Shown: positions 25,652-34,548, counted from the stretch's first letter. The stretch is 64,000 nucleotides of DNA from Salinimicrobium sp049680855 (GCF_049680855.1 NZ_JBMPGS010000004.1:124001-188000); one strand, 5' to 3'. Program-made: numbers and translations. The notes: generated by a model not told the origin, from the sequence alone.

Positions 25652-25691
25652 CAAGAAGCTGTCAGAAACAAACTCTCGCGACAGCCTCTTG
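25652..25691 (-). terminator. Terminator-like hairpin after curlin 1
   Basis: The arms CAAGAAGCTGTC (25652-25663) and GACAGCCTCTTG (25680-25691) pair over 12 bp with one G-U, and lie 60 bases past the curlin 1 stop. Confidence 0.65.
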
Positions 25692-25750
25692 AGCATTATA
25701 TAATCATTATTCCTAACAATTTATGAACTAAATTTCAATTGATTGCAAGA

Positions 25751-26731
25751 TTATGGATTTACTTGAGTAACAGTTGCAGTATTACCACCTAATTGAGAAA
25801 TAGAACTTAAATTTAAGCCATTCCCAGACTGATGAACCGTAGCAGTGTTATCTGATGTAACTCCTTCCATTCCTTGAGAAATATAAGATCCATTAAATTG
25901 CCCAAGTTGTGTCACGTGAGCCTTGTTAGAAATTCCATCCGAGGAAATAGGTTGATTCAAGGCTCCATCAGATTGCAATACAATAGAAGCATTTCCTTCT
26001 CCATTCTGGTGTAACCATGAGCTGTTATCATCTCCCGTTTGCCTCACGTATTCGCCATTAGAATATCCCGCATATTGAATTGAAGTTACTTGAGTTGTTT
26101 CTTGTAAAGAAACTATAGAGTTATTGTCCCCATTCTGATAATGATCAGCCCAGTTACCTGATGATTGATTTGGTGCTGCAGCCTGTTCTAGATTGACACT
26201 GTTGTTAGTTCCTATTTGCTCTACATGAGCTCTATTGTTATCCCATCTCTGAAGAACCACTGCAGTGTTTCCATCTCCGGCCATAGTACCACCATTTTGG
26301 ATAACTGTAGCCCAGTTGTCTTCAGCTTGCTGATTGTTCCCTTGTGTAATATCTGAATAGTTATCCTGACCGTCTTGATCAACATCAGCAAAATTTCCAT
26401 CTCCCTCTTGATCAATGTCTGATATTTGATAAGCGATCTCTCCCCCGTATTGATCGACAGTAGCTTCATTACCAAAACCACTACTTCTTTGAGCATTAAC
26501 ATCTCCGGATTGATCAATGCTTGACCAGTTGTTACCATGTTGTGTTACAGAAACAGAGTTCTCCCTGAATTCTTGATCAACATAACTTGTGTTCTGACCA
26601 GTTTGTGAAACTGTTGATTCATTCATGTAACCGACTTGTTCAACATCACTGGAATTTTCGGTTGGACTTGTTTGAGCAAATGTTACTGCTCCACACATTA
26701 GCGCTGCTGCGCTTAAAACTACTTTTTTCAT
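25751..26731 (-). CDS. Major curlin subunit 1 (CsgA-like amyloid)
   Basis: A 326-residue exported protein. After a signal peptide ending GAVTFAQ it consists almost entirely of about 23 short units of the Q-x-G-x-x-N-x-(A/S)-x-(V/I)-x type, roughly 11 residues each, one predicted beta-strand per unit. Some are enlarged by Gly/Asp-rich insertions. Such units stack as the beta-solenoid of curli fibres, secreted through CsgG. The protein is acidic, with many Asn, Gln and Asp. It is 37 percent longer than it would need for the five-repeat CsgA. It is separated from curlin 2 by 779 bp. Confidence 0.9.
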   Translation of the reverse strand: MKKVVLSAAALMCGAVTFAQTSPTENSSDVEQVGYMNESTVSQTGQNTSYVDQEFRENSVSVTQHGNNWSSIDQSGDVNAQRSSGFGNEATVDQYGGEIAYQISDIDQEGDGNFADVDQDGQDNYSDITQGNNQQAEDNWATVIQNGGTMAGDGNTAVVLQRWDNNRAHVEQIGTNNSVNLEQAAAPNQSSGNWADHYQNGDNNSIVSLQETTQVTSIQYAGYSNGEYVRQTGDDNSSWLHQNGEGNASIVLQSDGALNQPISSDGISNKAHVTQLGQFNGSYISQGMEGVTSDNTATVHQSGNGLNLSSISQLGGNTATVTQVNP

Positions 26732-27510
26732 AATAAAATATTTAGAATGGTTAATAAATTACAATTTTGTGCGGGGGTCAATTGTAACGGCATCTTCAAT
26801 CTTCAGCGCGAAGGAGATTTATATTTTGTAGAGGAAGAATTATCTCTCATTCACAGTGCTAATCTATGTAAATCACATTTGCTAAAAACATGATTACCAA
26901 ACTTTTCGATAAAGTGCAAAAGGGGAAAAACCCGGTTTTCTTATGTCAACCAAGAAAATACATACAGAAAATTACATTTGTTAAAAATTCCTTAAAACAC
27001 AATTATTAAAATTCATGTCAGTCAATTCTTACATAATAAGGAGTTTTGGCAGTATTTTTATACTTATAAGTAATATTTTACAATTTTTTAAGATTTGAGT
27101 CATACCCAAGTATATTTAATTACAGCCAAATGAGCATGATTATAATATTTCATTTGGAGGAAGACTCTTACCTCATCTATTTTATATACTCAACAAGATT
27201 TAACAGCACTCTCTTTACTCAGAAATAAGAATCACATGCTTTACTAAATCTCCAATTTCGATAGAAGATTCTTTAAGAATTTCATGTTAACCCATGTTAC
27301 AACTTTTTCTAAAAATATTAATCTCTGACCCTTTATGCCCTAGAAGATTCAATTCTGTTTTCCCAATCAGGTTTCCCCCCTAAAGAAATTTAAATAGAAC
27401 ATTAAGGAATAATAAGCCATAAATATCTTACCGTCAAATATAAAGCCGTTCAATTTTTATTTGACATAAAAATTGAACGGCTTTATATTGCCTAAAGGAT
27501 TATTACTTAG
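26732..27510. other. 779-bp intergenic region between the two curlin genes
   Basis: No gene is supported here. The part next to 27437-27489 carries the curlin 2 terminator. The remaining roughly 700 bp is very AT-rich and must hold the curlin 1 promoter and any regulatory sites, but no clear minus-strand TAnnTTTG box was recognised. Confidence 0.55.
27437..27489 (-). terminator. Strong terminator hairpin after curlin 2
   Basis: A perfect 24-bp inverted repeat (27437-27460 and 27466-27489) around a 5-base loop, 22 bases past the curlin 2 stop. It would sharply limit readthrough towards curlin 1, so the two curlins are probably separately transcribed. Confidence 0.85.
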
Positions 27511-28608
27511 CTATTGATACACAATTGCCACATTTGACTGTATTACGTTTGAATAATTATTATTTCCCGTTTGCCTTACCGTGCTTAGATGAAAATCACC
27601 AACTTGGCTGGTCTGAGCGAAATTCAATTCTCCTCTTTGAACATGCAGCGTCTCATTATTATTTCCTCCCTGAGTAATTATTGAAGTGTTGTATCCTACG
27701 CCAGTTTGTCTCGATACTGCACGGTTATCATCTCCTGTTTGTTCCTGGAGAGATAGGTTTCCTTCAAAATACTGTTGTGAGCTGGCGTAATTATTATTTC
27801 CCTCCTGGTACTGCCTTGAGAAATTGTAATAATTACCCTGATAACTTACCGCTTCATTATCGTTCCCTAACTGGGCTTGTAAAGCAGTATGACCTTCACC
27901 TCTTTGCGTGGCTTTTGCATCATTCTCATTTCCTTCTTGCTGTTGTAGAACACTTCCTAAAATAGAGCTTCTCCAGCCTGTTAGTGCTTCTCCCTGCTGG
28001 GCAACTGCTGTATTGTCATCTCCTATCTGTAACTGCTCAGAGGTATTGGAATCTCCCCACTGCGTGTTGGAAGCTGAGTTCTCATTACCAACCTGGGTAA
28101 CATAGCTAAAGTTGTTATATCCTTCCTGAAGAACCTCTGAAGAATTTAATGTTCCTACCTGATAAACATCCGCTGTGTTAAAATCACCCTTCTGAGCAAT
28201 AACAGCCTCATTGTTAGGCTCTGTACTGCCAGCATCTCCAGACTGCAACAAAGTTGAGGTATTAAGAAAACCATTCTGATCTATATCCCCAAGGTTAGAA
28301 GATCCTTCCTGGTAGGCAGTAGACAAATTTAAAGTCCCGGTTTGATCAACATAAACGATCTGATCATCACCGTGTTGTTCAAGATAAGATTCATTGTAAA
28401 CTCCATCTTGATTTACTGTCGCTTCATGGTTCGCGGTTTCACCTGCATCACCACCCGTTTGTAGAACTTCCGAAATATTCCCCATTCCCATTTGGGTCAC
28501 AAGTGCACTGTTGGAATTTCCCTGTTGATCTACGTCACTCTGGTTGCTTTGTGCAAATGTTACAGTACCACAAAGGATGGCAGCAGTTCCTAAAATTACT
28601 TTTTTCAT
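27511..28608 (-). CDS. Major curlin subunit 2 (CsgA-like amyloid)
   Basis: A 365-residue exported protein with about 28 units of the Q-x-G-x-x-N-x-A-x-(V)-x type, more regular than in curlin 1, ending NVAIVYQ. Its signal peptide (MKKVILGTAAILCGTVTFAQ) is nearly the same as that of curlin 1, so the two genes are probably an old duplication. Secretion through the CsgG pore and assembly into fibres is the expected role. The two curlins may form mixed or alternative fibres. Confidence 0.9.
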   Translation of the reverse strand: MKKVILGTAAILCGTVTFAQSNQSDVDQQGNSNSALVTQMGMGNISEVLQTGGDAGETANHEATVNQDGVYNESYLEQHGDDQIVYVDQTGTLNLSTAYQEGSSNLGDIDQNGFLNTSTLLQSGDAGSTEPNNEAVIAQKGDFNTADVYQVGTLNSSEVLQEGYNNFSYVTQVGNENSASNTQWGDSNTSEQLQIGDDNTAVAQQGEALTGWRSSILGSVLQQQEGNENDAKATQRGEGHTALQAQLGNDNEAVSYQGNYYNFSRQYQEGNNNYASSQQYFEGNLSLQEQTGDDNRAVSRQTGVGYNTSIITQGGNNNETLHVQRGELNFAQTSQVGDFHLSTVRQTGNNNYSNVIQSNVAIVYQ

Positions 28609-28735
28609 TTTTTAAAAATTTACTTGATTAATTAATTGATTTGAGTTGCCAAAAAAGAGTAGGTTTTTGCCACAAGAATTCCTGCCCCACATATTGAGGA
28701 AAAAGAATTCTTGATTTTTAGGGTTTAATTGGAAA

Positions 28736-28780
28736 CAGAAACTAACGTGCAGAATAAATATTTCAGAGTGTTAGTTTCTG
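28736..28780 (-). terminator. Hairpin after the HEIGH peptidase gene
   Basis: An 11-bp stem (CAGAAACTAAC / GTTAGTTTCTG) with a 23-base loop, just past the peptidase stop codon. No strong U-run follows, so termination strength is uncertain. Confidence 0.55.
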
Positions 28781-28790
28781 CTTATTAAGC

Positions 28791-29630
28791 TTAATAAAGA
28801 TATTCTAAAGCTACTATGTCATAAGGTCCAAATTCACCGTCTTCTGCAATAGAAAAACAGGAAAGCATGACTGATGTAGGATCATAACGGCGAGGAGTCC
28901 CGGGAATATGTACTGCTCCTGATGGGTGCGCTAATTCACCAAAACTCGGTCTTCCACAGCTTTGTCTAGTAAACCAATCAGTGTGTCGTAATCCAAGGGT
29001 ATGCCCAATTTCATGAATTATTACGTGTTGATTTACACCTAAACTATAGTCTTCCATTCCTGAGAAGATCTGTACAAATTGGTATGGATCACCATTACCA
29101 GGAAAGCCTGCCACTCCTCCAACTTCACCATTGGGATTCTGAAATACTACAATATCCGCGGTTTGATAATCAAGTCCGAACCTTAATGTAAAATTTAAAG
29201 ACAGGTCAAGAGAATTATATTCGGAAATAGCATTTTCAAGTGCCTCTTGCTGCTTAGCTGTCAATGCCTGTGATCCTCCCATGAATCCAATAACATCTAT
29301 AGTTCTTGGTGCCTGAACGAGGTTGTAGGTGCGATACTGTTTTGAAGTTATATCTAAAGGAGCCATTTTAGTTAACTCTTCTGGACTCATAGCAATATCA
29401 CCTTCCAGCAAGAACACCTGCTGCTTACTTCCATTAGGCAACATGATTTCCCCGACTTCTATCTCCTTAGGATTAAAATTTAGAGCCTTTACTTTGGAAA
29501 CCACTTCTTGGGTTATCTCTAATCCCTGCAACTCCACTTCTGAAGATTCTTCCACTTCTTCTGTTTGACAGGAAGAAAGTGACATAATCCCCACCCCCAT
29601 TAAAAACATTAAAAATTTACTACTTTTCAT
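28791..29630 (-). CDS. Dual-action HEIGH metallopeptidase-like lipoprotein
   Basis: A 279-residue lipoprotein (lipobox SLSSCQTEE, Cys21). The zinc-binding motif HEIGHTLGLRHTDW is at about residues 206-219, with HEIGH the mark of the M57/dual-action HEIGH group and the third histidine at about 216. FNPKEIEVGEIMLPNGSKQQ and QYRTYNLVQAPRTIDV are recognisable in the N-terminal half. It is expected to act at the cell surface or in the periplasm. It lies directly upstream of the curlins on the same strand, suggesting but not proving a part in fibre maturation or turnover. Confidence 0.82.
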   Translation of the reverse strand: MKSSKFLMFLMGVGIMSLSSCQTEEVEESSEVELQGLEITQEVVSKVKALNFNPKEIEVGEIMLPNGSKQQVFLLEGDIAMSPEELTKMAPLDITSKQYRTYNLVQAPRTIDVIGFMGGSQALTAKQQEALENAISEYNSLDLSLNFTLRFGLDYQTADIVVFQNPNGEVGGVAGFPGNGDPYQFVQIFSGMEDYSLGVNQHVIIHEIGHTLGLRHTDWFTRQSCGRPSFGELAHPSGAVHIPGTPRRYDPTSVMLSCFSIAEDGEFGPYDIVALEYLY

Positions 29631-30135
29631 AATTTTTGGTTTTTAGTTTGTTTATAATTCAATGATCACAATGTTTAAAATTAGATTTCCGGATTATATT
29701 TGCGAGGTAATCTAATACAGGAAACCTTCTTCCAGGTTCATGTTCTAAATTCAGAACCCATCATCACAACAGGGGGAGGTATAAATGACATCAGTCTTAT
29801 AAGTCGATCAATCAGTGACCTACAAAACTTTTACTAATGTATATAAAAAGAAAACCCGAGGATCACCGAGTTTTAATTTTTCGATAAGAGGCAAAAAAGG
29901 AAAATTACTAATAATGCCATGAAATAGGAAATTGCTTACAAAACCACCATATGTTAAATTTTTAAAAGTACCATAATTCCTACATGCATGTAGTCTATTT
30001 CTTACGTATCATCAGGGTTTTATAATGGGAATCGTTCCATTTTAGAGCTTTATTCAAATAAAAAAAGCCACTAACACCAAGCTCTTCTTGAGCTATGTGC
30101 GTTAGTGACTACAAAAATAATTACAAGGAAATTTC
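29631..30135. other. 505-bp intergenic region between the HEIGH peptidase and glnN
   Basis: No gene. Besides the glnN terminator at its right end, there is a small hairpin near 29850-29873 (AAAACCCGAGG / CCGAGTTTT type) of unclear purpose. Nothing else recognisable. Confidence 0.5.
30067..30110 (-). terminator. Terminator of glnN
   Basis: A stem-loop with arms CACTAAC / GTTAGTG and an inner 5-bp stem (AGCTC / GAGCT), preceded by a six-A run on the plus strand, about 26 bases past the glnN stop. Confidence 0.7.
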
Positions 30136-32322
30136 TTACCTCGTGAAGAGTAATTCTCTGTACTTGGTTAGTGGCCAAAGTTCATCATCTACCAATAACT
30201 CTAATTTATCACAATGATATCGAATATTATCAAAATATGCTTTCACTTCATTACAATACGCAAATGCTTTTTCTTCTGCATCCTCTAATTTATTGGCTTC
30301 TCTACGAGCTTGAATCATATCTGTAATACCAGTGTTTATTTTTTCGATATGCAAAGAAATATCCTTTATAATCGCCATTTGTTCTTTAGAATGCGTTTCA
30401 AAGTCATCAGCAAAGATTTCTTTTAATCCACGAACGTTCTTCAAAAGAATATTTTGATACCGTATAGCAGTTGGAATTACATGATTTCTGGCAATATCCC
30501 CAAGAATCCTACTTTCTATCTGAATTCTCATCGCATATTCTTCAAGTTCTATTTCGTGTCGCGCTTCAACCTCTACTCTGCTCATTACTCCAAGTTCTTC
30601 AAATAGCGAAATTGATTTCTCAGAAATTAAAGATTTTAAAGCTTCCGGAGTTGTCTTATTATTACTTAAGCCTCTTTTTCCAGCTTCCTTTTCCCATGCT
30701 TCTCCATAACCGTCACCCTCGAAGCGTATGTTTTTGGATTTTTTAATGTATTCTCTCAAGACGTTGAAGATAGCATCATCTTTCTTCATTTTCTTGTCCT
30801 TAATAAGAGAATCTACCTGTGTTTTGAATTCTATTAATTGTTTTGCAACTATAGCATTTAAAACTGTCATTGGTTGACCACAGTTTGCAGTGGAACCTAC
30901 AGCCCTGAATTCAAATTTATTTCCCGTAAATGCAAAGGAAGAAGTCCGGTTACGATCTGTATTGTCCAGAAGAATTTCCGGAATTTTCCCTACGACATTT
31001 AATTTGATGTCCGTTTTCTCCTGGGGAGAAAGTTTTCCATCTGTTACTTTTTCCAGTTCGTCCAGGACTTTTGTCAATTGAGATCCTATGAAAGTGGAAA
31101 TAATAGCGGGCGGAGCTTCATTTGCTCCAAGACGATGGTCGTTTGAAGCACTTGCAATTGTCGCCCTTAACAACTCCTCATTATCGTTTACTGCTTTAAT
31201 GGTATTGATGAAAAAGGTCAAAAATTGTAGGTTCTTCATTGGAGTAGATCCTGGACCCAATAAGTTTGTTCCGGTATCAGTACTCAGGGACCAGTTGTTG
31301 TGTTTCCCACTTCCGTTAATTCCTGCAAAAGGTTTTTCATGAAATACAACCATAAAGTCATGACGTTCAGCGACCCTCTTCATAACATCCATTAATAAAG
31401 AATTATGATCTACAGCGAGATTAGCTTCTTCAAAAATAGGAGCAAGTTCAAACTGGTTGGGTGCTACTTCGTTATGTCTGGTTTTTACAGGTACTCCTAA
31501 TAACATACATTCCTTTTCCAGATCCCTCATAAAAGACATTACTCTCGAAGGAATGGAACCAAAGTAGTGATCATCCAGCTGTTGCCCTTTTGCAGGAGAG
31601 TGCCCTAAAAGAGTTCTTCCAGCTAACTGTAGGTCAGGCCGGGAAGCAGCCAGGGCCGAATCGATAAGGAAATATTCCTGTTCCCACCCCAGTGTTGCCT
31701 GAACCTTTGTAACATTCTTATCAAAATATTTTGCTACTGCTGTTGCCGCCTGATCTACAGACTGCAATGCCCGCAAAAGAGGGGTTTTATAATCCAGTGC
31801 GTCTCCGGTGTAAGAAACGAATACACTCGGAATACATAAAGTTGTACCGTAAATAAATGCAGGAGAAGTTGGATCCCATGCTGTATAACCACGAGCTTCA
31901 AAAGTGTTTCTTATTCCTCCATTTGGAAAACTGGAAGCATCTGGCTCCTGTTGCACAAGCGCTCCGCCACCAAACTTCTCTATCGCAAGACCATCGCCAA
32001 TAGTCTCAAAAAAGGCATCATGCTTTTCTGCAGTAGAACCTGTAAGAGGCTGAAACCAATGAGTGTAGTGAGTCGCACCTTTAGAAATCGCCCATTCCTT
32101 CATTCCGGTCGAAATGTGATCTGCTATTGTACGATCAATCTTTTTGCCAGTAATATTAGCATCCATGACGCTTTTATACGCCTCCTTCGTAAGAAACTGT
32201 CGCATAACGCTTTCGTTAAAAACGTTGCGTCCAAATAATTCTGACCGTCTTTCGGTCTCATTTATTTCAACCGGTTTCCGGTTTAATGTTTCTTTGAGAG
32301 CTTGAAATCGTAGTGTAGACAT
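30136..32322 (-). CDS. glnN: Glutamine synthetase type III
   Basis: A 728-residue GSIII, the large dodecameric form typical of Bacteroidota. Motifs: FGRNVFNESVMRQFL near the N-terminus, GWEQEYFLID (about 221-230), KTRHNEVAPNQFELAPIFE (about 287-305), VVFHEKPFAGINGSGKHNNW (about 330-349) and NRTSSFAFTGNKFEFR. It makes glutamine from glutamate, ammonia and ATP. Its promoter has a -7 box and an 8-bp dyad right behind it, suggesting regulated expression. Cytoplasmic. Confidence 0.96.
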   Translation of the reverse strand: MSTLRFQALKETLNRKPVEINETERRSELFGRNVFNESVMRQFLTKEAYKSVMDANITGKKIDRTIADHISTGMKEWAISKGATHYTHWFQPLTGSTAEKHDAFFETIGDGLAIEKFGGGALVQQEPDASSFPNGGIRNTFEARGYTAWDPTSPAFIYGTTLCIPSVFVSYTGDALDYKTPLLRALQSVDQAATAVAKYFDKNVTKVQATLGWEQEYFLIDSALAASRPDLQLAGRTLLGHSPAKGQQLDDHYFGSIPSRVMSFMRDLEKECMLLGVPVKTRHNEVAPNQFELAPIFEEANLAVDHNSLLMDVMKRVAERHDFMVVFHEKPFAGINGSGKHNNWSLSTDTGTNLLGPGSTPMKNLQFLTFFINTIKAVNDNEELLRATIASASNDHRLGANEAPPAIISTFIGSQLTKVLDELEKVTDGKLSPQEKTDIKLNVVGKIPEILLDNTDRNRTSSFAFTGNKFEFRAVGSTANCGQPMTVLNAIVAKQLIEFKTQVDSLIKDKKMKKDDAIFNVLREYIKKSKNIRFEGDGYGEAWEKEAGKRGLSNNKTTPEALKSLISEKSISLFEELGVMSRVEVEARHEIELEEYAMRIQIESRILGDIARNHVIPTAIRYQNILLKNVRGLKEIFADDFETHSKEQMAIIKDISLHIEKINTGITDMIQARREANKLEDAEEKAFAYCNEVKAYFDNIRYHCDKLELLVDDELWPLTKYRELLFTR

Positions 32323-32332
32323 AGTTGTGGTA

Positions 32333-32361
32333 TTGCTTTAATTTGTAAAGCAACAAAACTA
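32333..32361 (-). promoter_or_regulatory. glnN promoter: -7 box plus adjacent dyad
   Basis: On the minus strand a TAGTTTTG box (32361-32354) matches TAnnTTTG. Immediately downstream, at the expected transcription start, lies a perfect dyad with 8-bp arms: TTGCTTTA (32333-32340), spacer ATTTG, TAAAGCAA (32346-32353). It could be a regulator-binding site or a leader hairpin. Confidence 0.5.
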
Positions 32362-32442
32362 CATATTTTTTCACACCCCTATGCATTTGCCGGGTTATTT
32401 AAGGCATTTTTAATATTTTCTCAATTTAACCCCCTTAAATTT

Positions 32443-33390
32443 CTACTCCGCAAAAGCTAACCCTATAAAAATTACATATCCTGCAAATAAAATCGCTCCC
32501 TTGAATCTTCCAAGTTCAAACTTCTTCGGAAGAAAAGCCAGGGGAATTAAAATGAAAGCAAATCCAATCATCCAGAAAATGTCATTCGTTAGAATAGCTT
32601 CAGATTTAACCGTAATTGGCTGGATTAATGCCGTGATCCCCAGTACTGAGGCGATATTAAAAATATTAGAACCTATCAAATTACCTAGCGAGAGCGCCTT
32701 TTCCTTTTTTAATGCAGCAATGACAGATGCTGCCAGTTCTGGCACACTTGTTCCCACTGCTATCATAGTTACAGAGATCACCCGTTCACTAACTCCCATC
32801 ATAGTAGCTAGATCAACAGCGCCGGTAACCAGGAATTCAGATCCACCCCATAGAGCCACACCTCCAATAATTAACCAAATGACCATTTTAAAGTTTGATA
32901 CCACTTCAAGATCTGGGTCCAGCCCCTCCAATTCCGGCTCTCTGGATTTGCGAGCGCGACGAATAAGAAAAAATAAATAGATTAGAATCGTCGCTACCAG
33001 CCCAATACCTTCCTCTCTGGAAAGCGTATTTCCTGAAAGAAGAAAAAAGTATAACACAATTGAAAAAAGCATCATTACCGGCCAATTGAATTTGTAGAAA
33101 TCACGATCAACTACAATGGGCGAAATGATCGCAGTAATTCCAAGTACCAGTCCAAGATTAGCGATATTTGATCCTATCACATTTCCTAAAGAGATGTCTG
33201 AAAAACCGGTAAGCGCTGCTTGCAGGCTTACTAAAAGTTCTGGTGCCGAGGTCGCAAAAGAGACCACTGTCAATCCAATGACCATTTTGGAAATATTCAG
33301 CTTAAAAGAAATCGCTACAGATGCTCTTACCAAAAATTCTCCTCCCACTACCAGTAAAACAAGACCAAGAAGAACGTAAAAAATGCTCAT
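32443..33390 (-). CDS. Calcium/sodium antiporter, CaCA family
   Basis: A 315-residue integral membrane protein with about ten helices. The two alpha-repeats of the CaCA superfamily are visible: TVVSFATSAPELLVSLQAA (about 42-60) with SLGNVIGSNIANLG, and IAVGTSVPELAASVIAALKK (about 206-225) with LSLGNLIGSNIFNI. These hold the ion-coordinating acidic residues (E in SAPE and SVPE). It exchanges Ca2+ for Na+ across the inner membrane. It is divergent from the CarboxypepD_reg gene and shares its regulatory region. Confidence 0.92.
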   Translation of the reverse strand: MSIFYVLLGLVLLVVGGEFLVRASVAISFKLNISKMVIGLTVVSFATSAPELLVSLQAALTGFSDISLGNVIGSNIANLGLVLGITAIISPIVVDRDFYKFNWPVMMLFSIVLYFFLLSGNTLSREEGIGLVATILIYLFFLIRRARKSREPELEGLDPDLEVVSNFKMVIWLIIGGVALWGGSEFLVTGAVDLATMMGVSERVISVTMIAVGTSVPELAASVIAALKKEKALSLGNLIGSNIFNIASVLGITALIQPITVKSEAILTNDIFWMIGFAFILIPLAFLPKKFELGRFKGAILFAGYVIFIGLAFAE

Positions 33391-33438
33391 AGATAAAATT
33401 TTCCTGCGAAGATAAAGGATTATATTCTTTAGGAATAT

Positions 33439-33464
33439 AACTACACAAATAGTTGTAAAACTAT
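33439..33464. promoter_or_regulatory. Tandem dyad, candidate BlaI-type operator 1
   Basis: Overlapping dyads: AACT-N8-AGTT (33439-33454) and ATAGTT-GTAA-AACTAT (33449-33464). The second begins 25 bases before the -7 box TATATTTG at 33474-33481. Its half-site covers the TTG at 33453-33455, which fits a -33 box. The same arrangement occurs before blaI. Confidence 0.6.
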
Positions 33465-33473
33465 AAAAACCGT

Positions 33474-33481
33474 TATATTTG
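33474..33481 (+). promoter_or_regulatory. -7 promoter box of the CarboxypepD_reg gene
   Basis: TATATTTG matches TAnnTTTG, with TTG 18 bases upstream (33453-33455), and lies 20 bases before the start codon at 33502. Confidence 0.6.
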
Positions 33482-33501
33482 AAGTTGCCAACGCATTTCT
33501 T

Positions 33502-34506
33502 ATGAAAAATCTTCTCTTCGTTCTCGCCTTGTTCAGCTTCGCCTTAACTGCTACCGCTCAAAAAATGATAACTGGAAATATATTTCAAAGCAATGATTCC
33601 ACTGCTTTAGAAGCAGTTTCGGTATATTATGATGGTACAAATATTGGCACCAGTACGAATAAGAATGGTGCCTTTAGTATTCAAAGATATCCGGGAGAAG
33701 CTACTTTGGTGATTAGTTTTCTTGGATACAAAACAAAGATGATAAGCATTTCCCCAAATATTTCAGGGCTACTCCCGCCAATGTATCTTGAGCAACAACA
33801 GGAGGAGCTGGCAGAAGTTATCCTTGAGCCCGACCCCTGGAGCAGAAGAAAGAAACTAGCAATCTTCCGAAGAGAATATTTGGGCAATACTCCCGAAGCC
33901 AAAAAGGTAAAGATCAAAAATGAGGAAGTGCTACGTCTCTACTACAGCCCCTCTACTGAAAAACTTACTGCTGTCGCCACCGAGCCTCTCATTATATCAA
34001 ACCGATTCCTGGGGTATAATGTGCGCTATGAACTCGAAAATTTTACAGTAAAATTCAGTACAGGTAGCTCCGGACTTCGGTTCACCCATATGGTTTTGTA
34101 TCAGGGCTTCAGTTATTTTTCCGAACTAAAGAACCGCACAAGGAAAAAACATCTTAAAAATCGTGAAAGAACTTATACCGGATCTTCCCTGCATTTTATG
34201 AGATCCCTCTCCCAAAAGTCGCTCGCAGAAAACAACTTTCGAATCTTCCACGACCGGTTTCAGGTGCCCCCTTATAAACATTTTAACTTCAATCTTACAG
34301 AAGAGGGCATGGAGATTTCTTTGCTTGCAGATAAACTTAGCATTTTATACGGGGAACTAGAGCAGTCGGGTATTCAGGCCACCTCTCCATTTTTGATTGA
34401 CCACTTCGGAAATCACACCCCTCCTGTTTCTGTTTTGTTTAGCGGAGAAATGTCTACAAAGCGAATTTCCCATTTGCTGCCTCTAAATTATAATTTAGAA
34501 AAATAA
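33502..34506 (+). CDS. CarboxypepD_reg-like domain protein
   Basis: A 334-residue exported protein (signal ending TATAQ). A carboxypeptidase-regulatory-like beta-sandwich occupies about 20-105: GNIFQSNDSTALEAVSVYYD, then GTNIGTSTNKNGAFSI and VISFLGYKTKMI. The remaining roughly 230 residues, with no known domain, include ILEPDPWSRRKKLAIFRREYLG (about 115-136) and are typical of flavobacterial outer-membrane or periplasmic proteins of this class. Cotranscription with blaI is unlikely, but its promoter shares operator-like dyads with blaI, so both may be under BlaI control. Confidence 0.72.
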   Translation: MKNLLFVLALFSFALTATAQKMITGNIFQSNDSTALEAVSVYYDGTNIGTSTNKNGAFSIQRYPGEATLVISFLGYKTKMISISPNISGLLPPMYLEQQQEELAEVILEPDPWSRRKKLAIFRREYLGNTPEAKKVKIKNEEVLRLYYSPSTEKLTAVATEPLIISNRFLGYNVRYELENFTVKFSTGSSGLRFTHMVLYQGFSYFSELKNRTRKKHLKNRERTYTGSSLHFMRSLSQKSLAENNFRIFHDRFQVPPYKHFNFNLTEEGMEISLLADKLSILYGELEQSGIQATSPFLIDHFGNHTPPVSVLFSGEMSTKRISHLLPLNYNLEK

Positions 34507-34515
34507 ACGATTCTT

Positions 34516-34548
34516 ATAGTTCTATAACTATTTTTTCAGTTATATTTA
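34516..34548. promoter_or_regulatory. Tandem dyad, candidate BlaI-type operator 2, with -7-like box
   Basis: ATAGTT-CTAT-AACTAT (34516-34531) overlaps AACT-N8-AGTT (34526-34541). A TATATTTA box (34541-34548), one base from the TAnnTTTG consensus, begins 25 bases after the dyad start. This is the same spacing as before the CarboxypepD_reg gene. Confidence 0.6.

Noticed and set aside
25751..28608. Regular short repeats that might look like a CRISPR array
   Set aside because: They are codon-level repeats within curlin genes, with an open reading frame throughout and no constant direct repeat with unique spacers.
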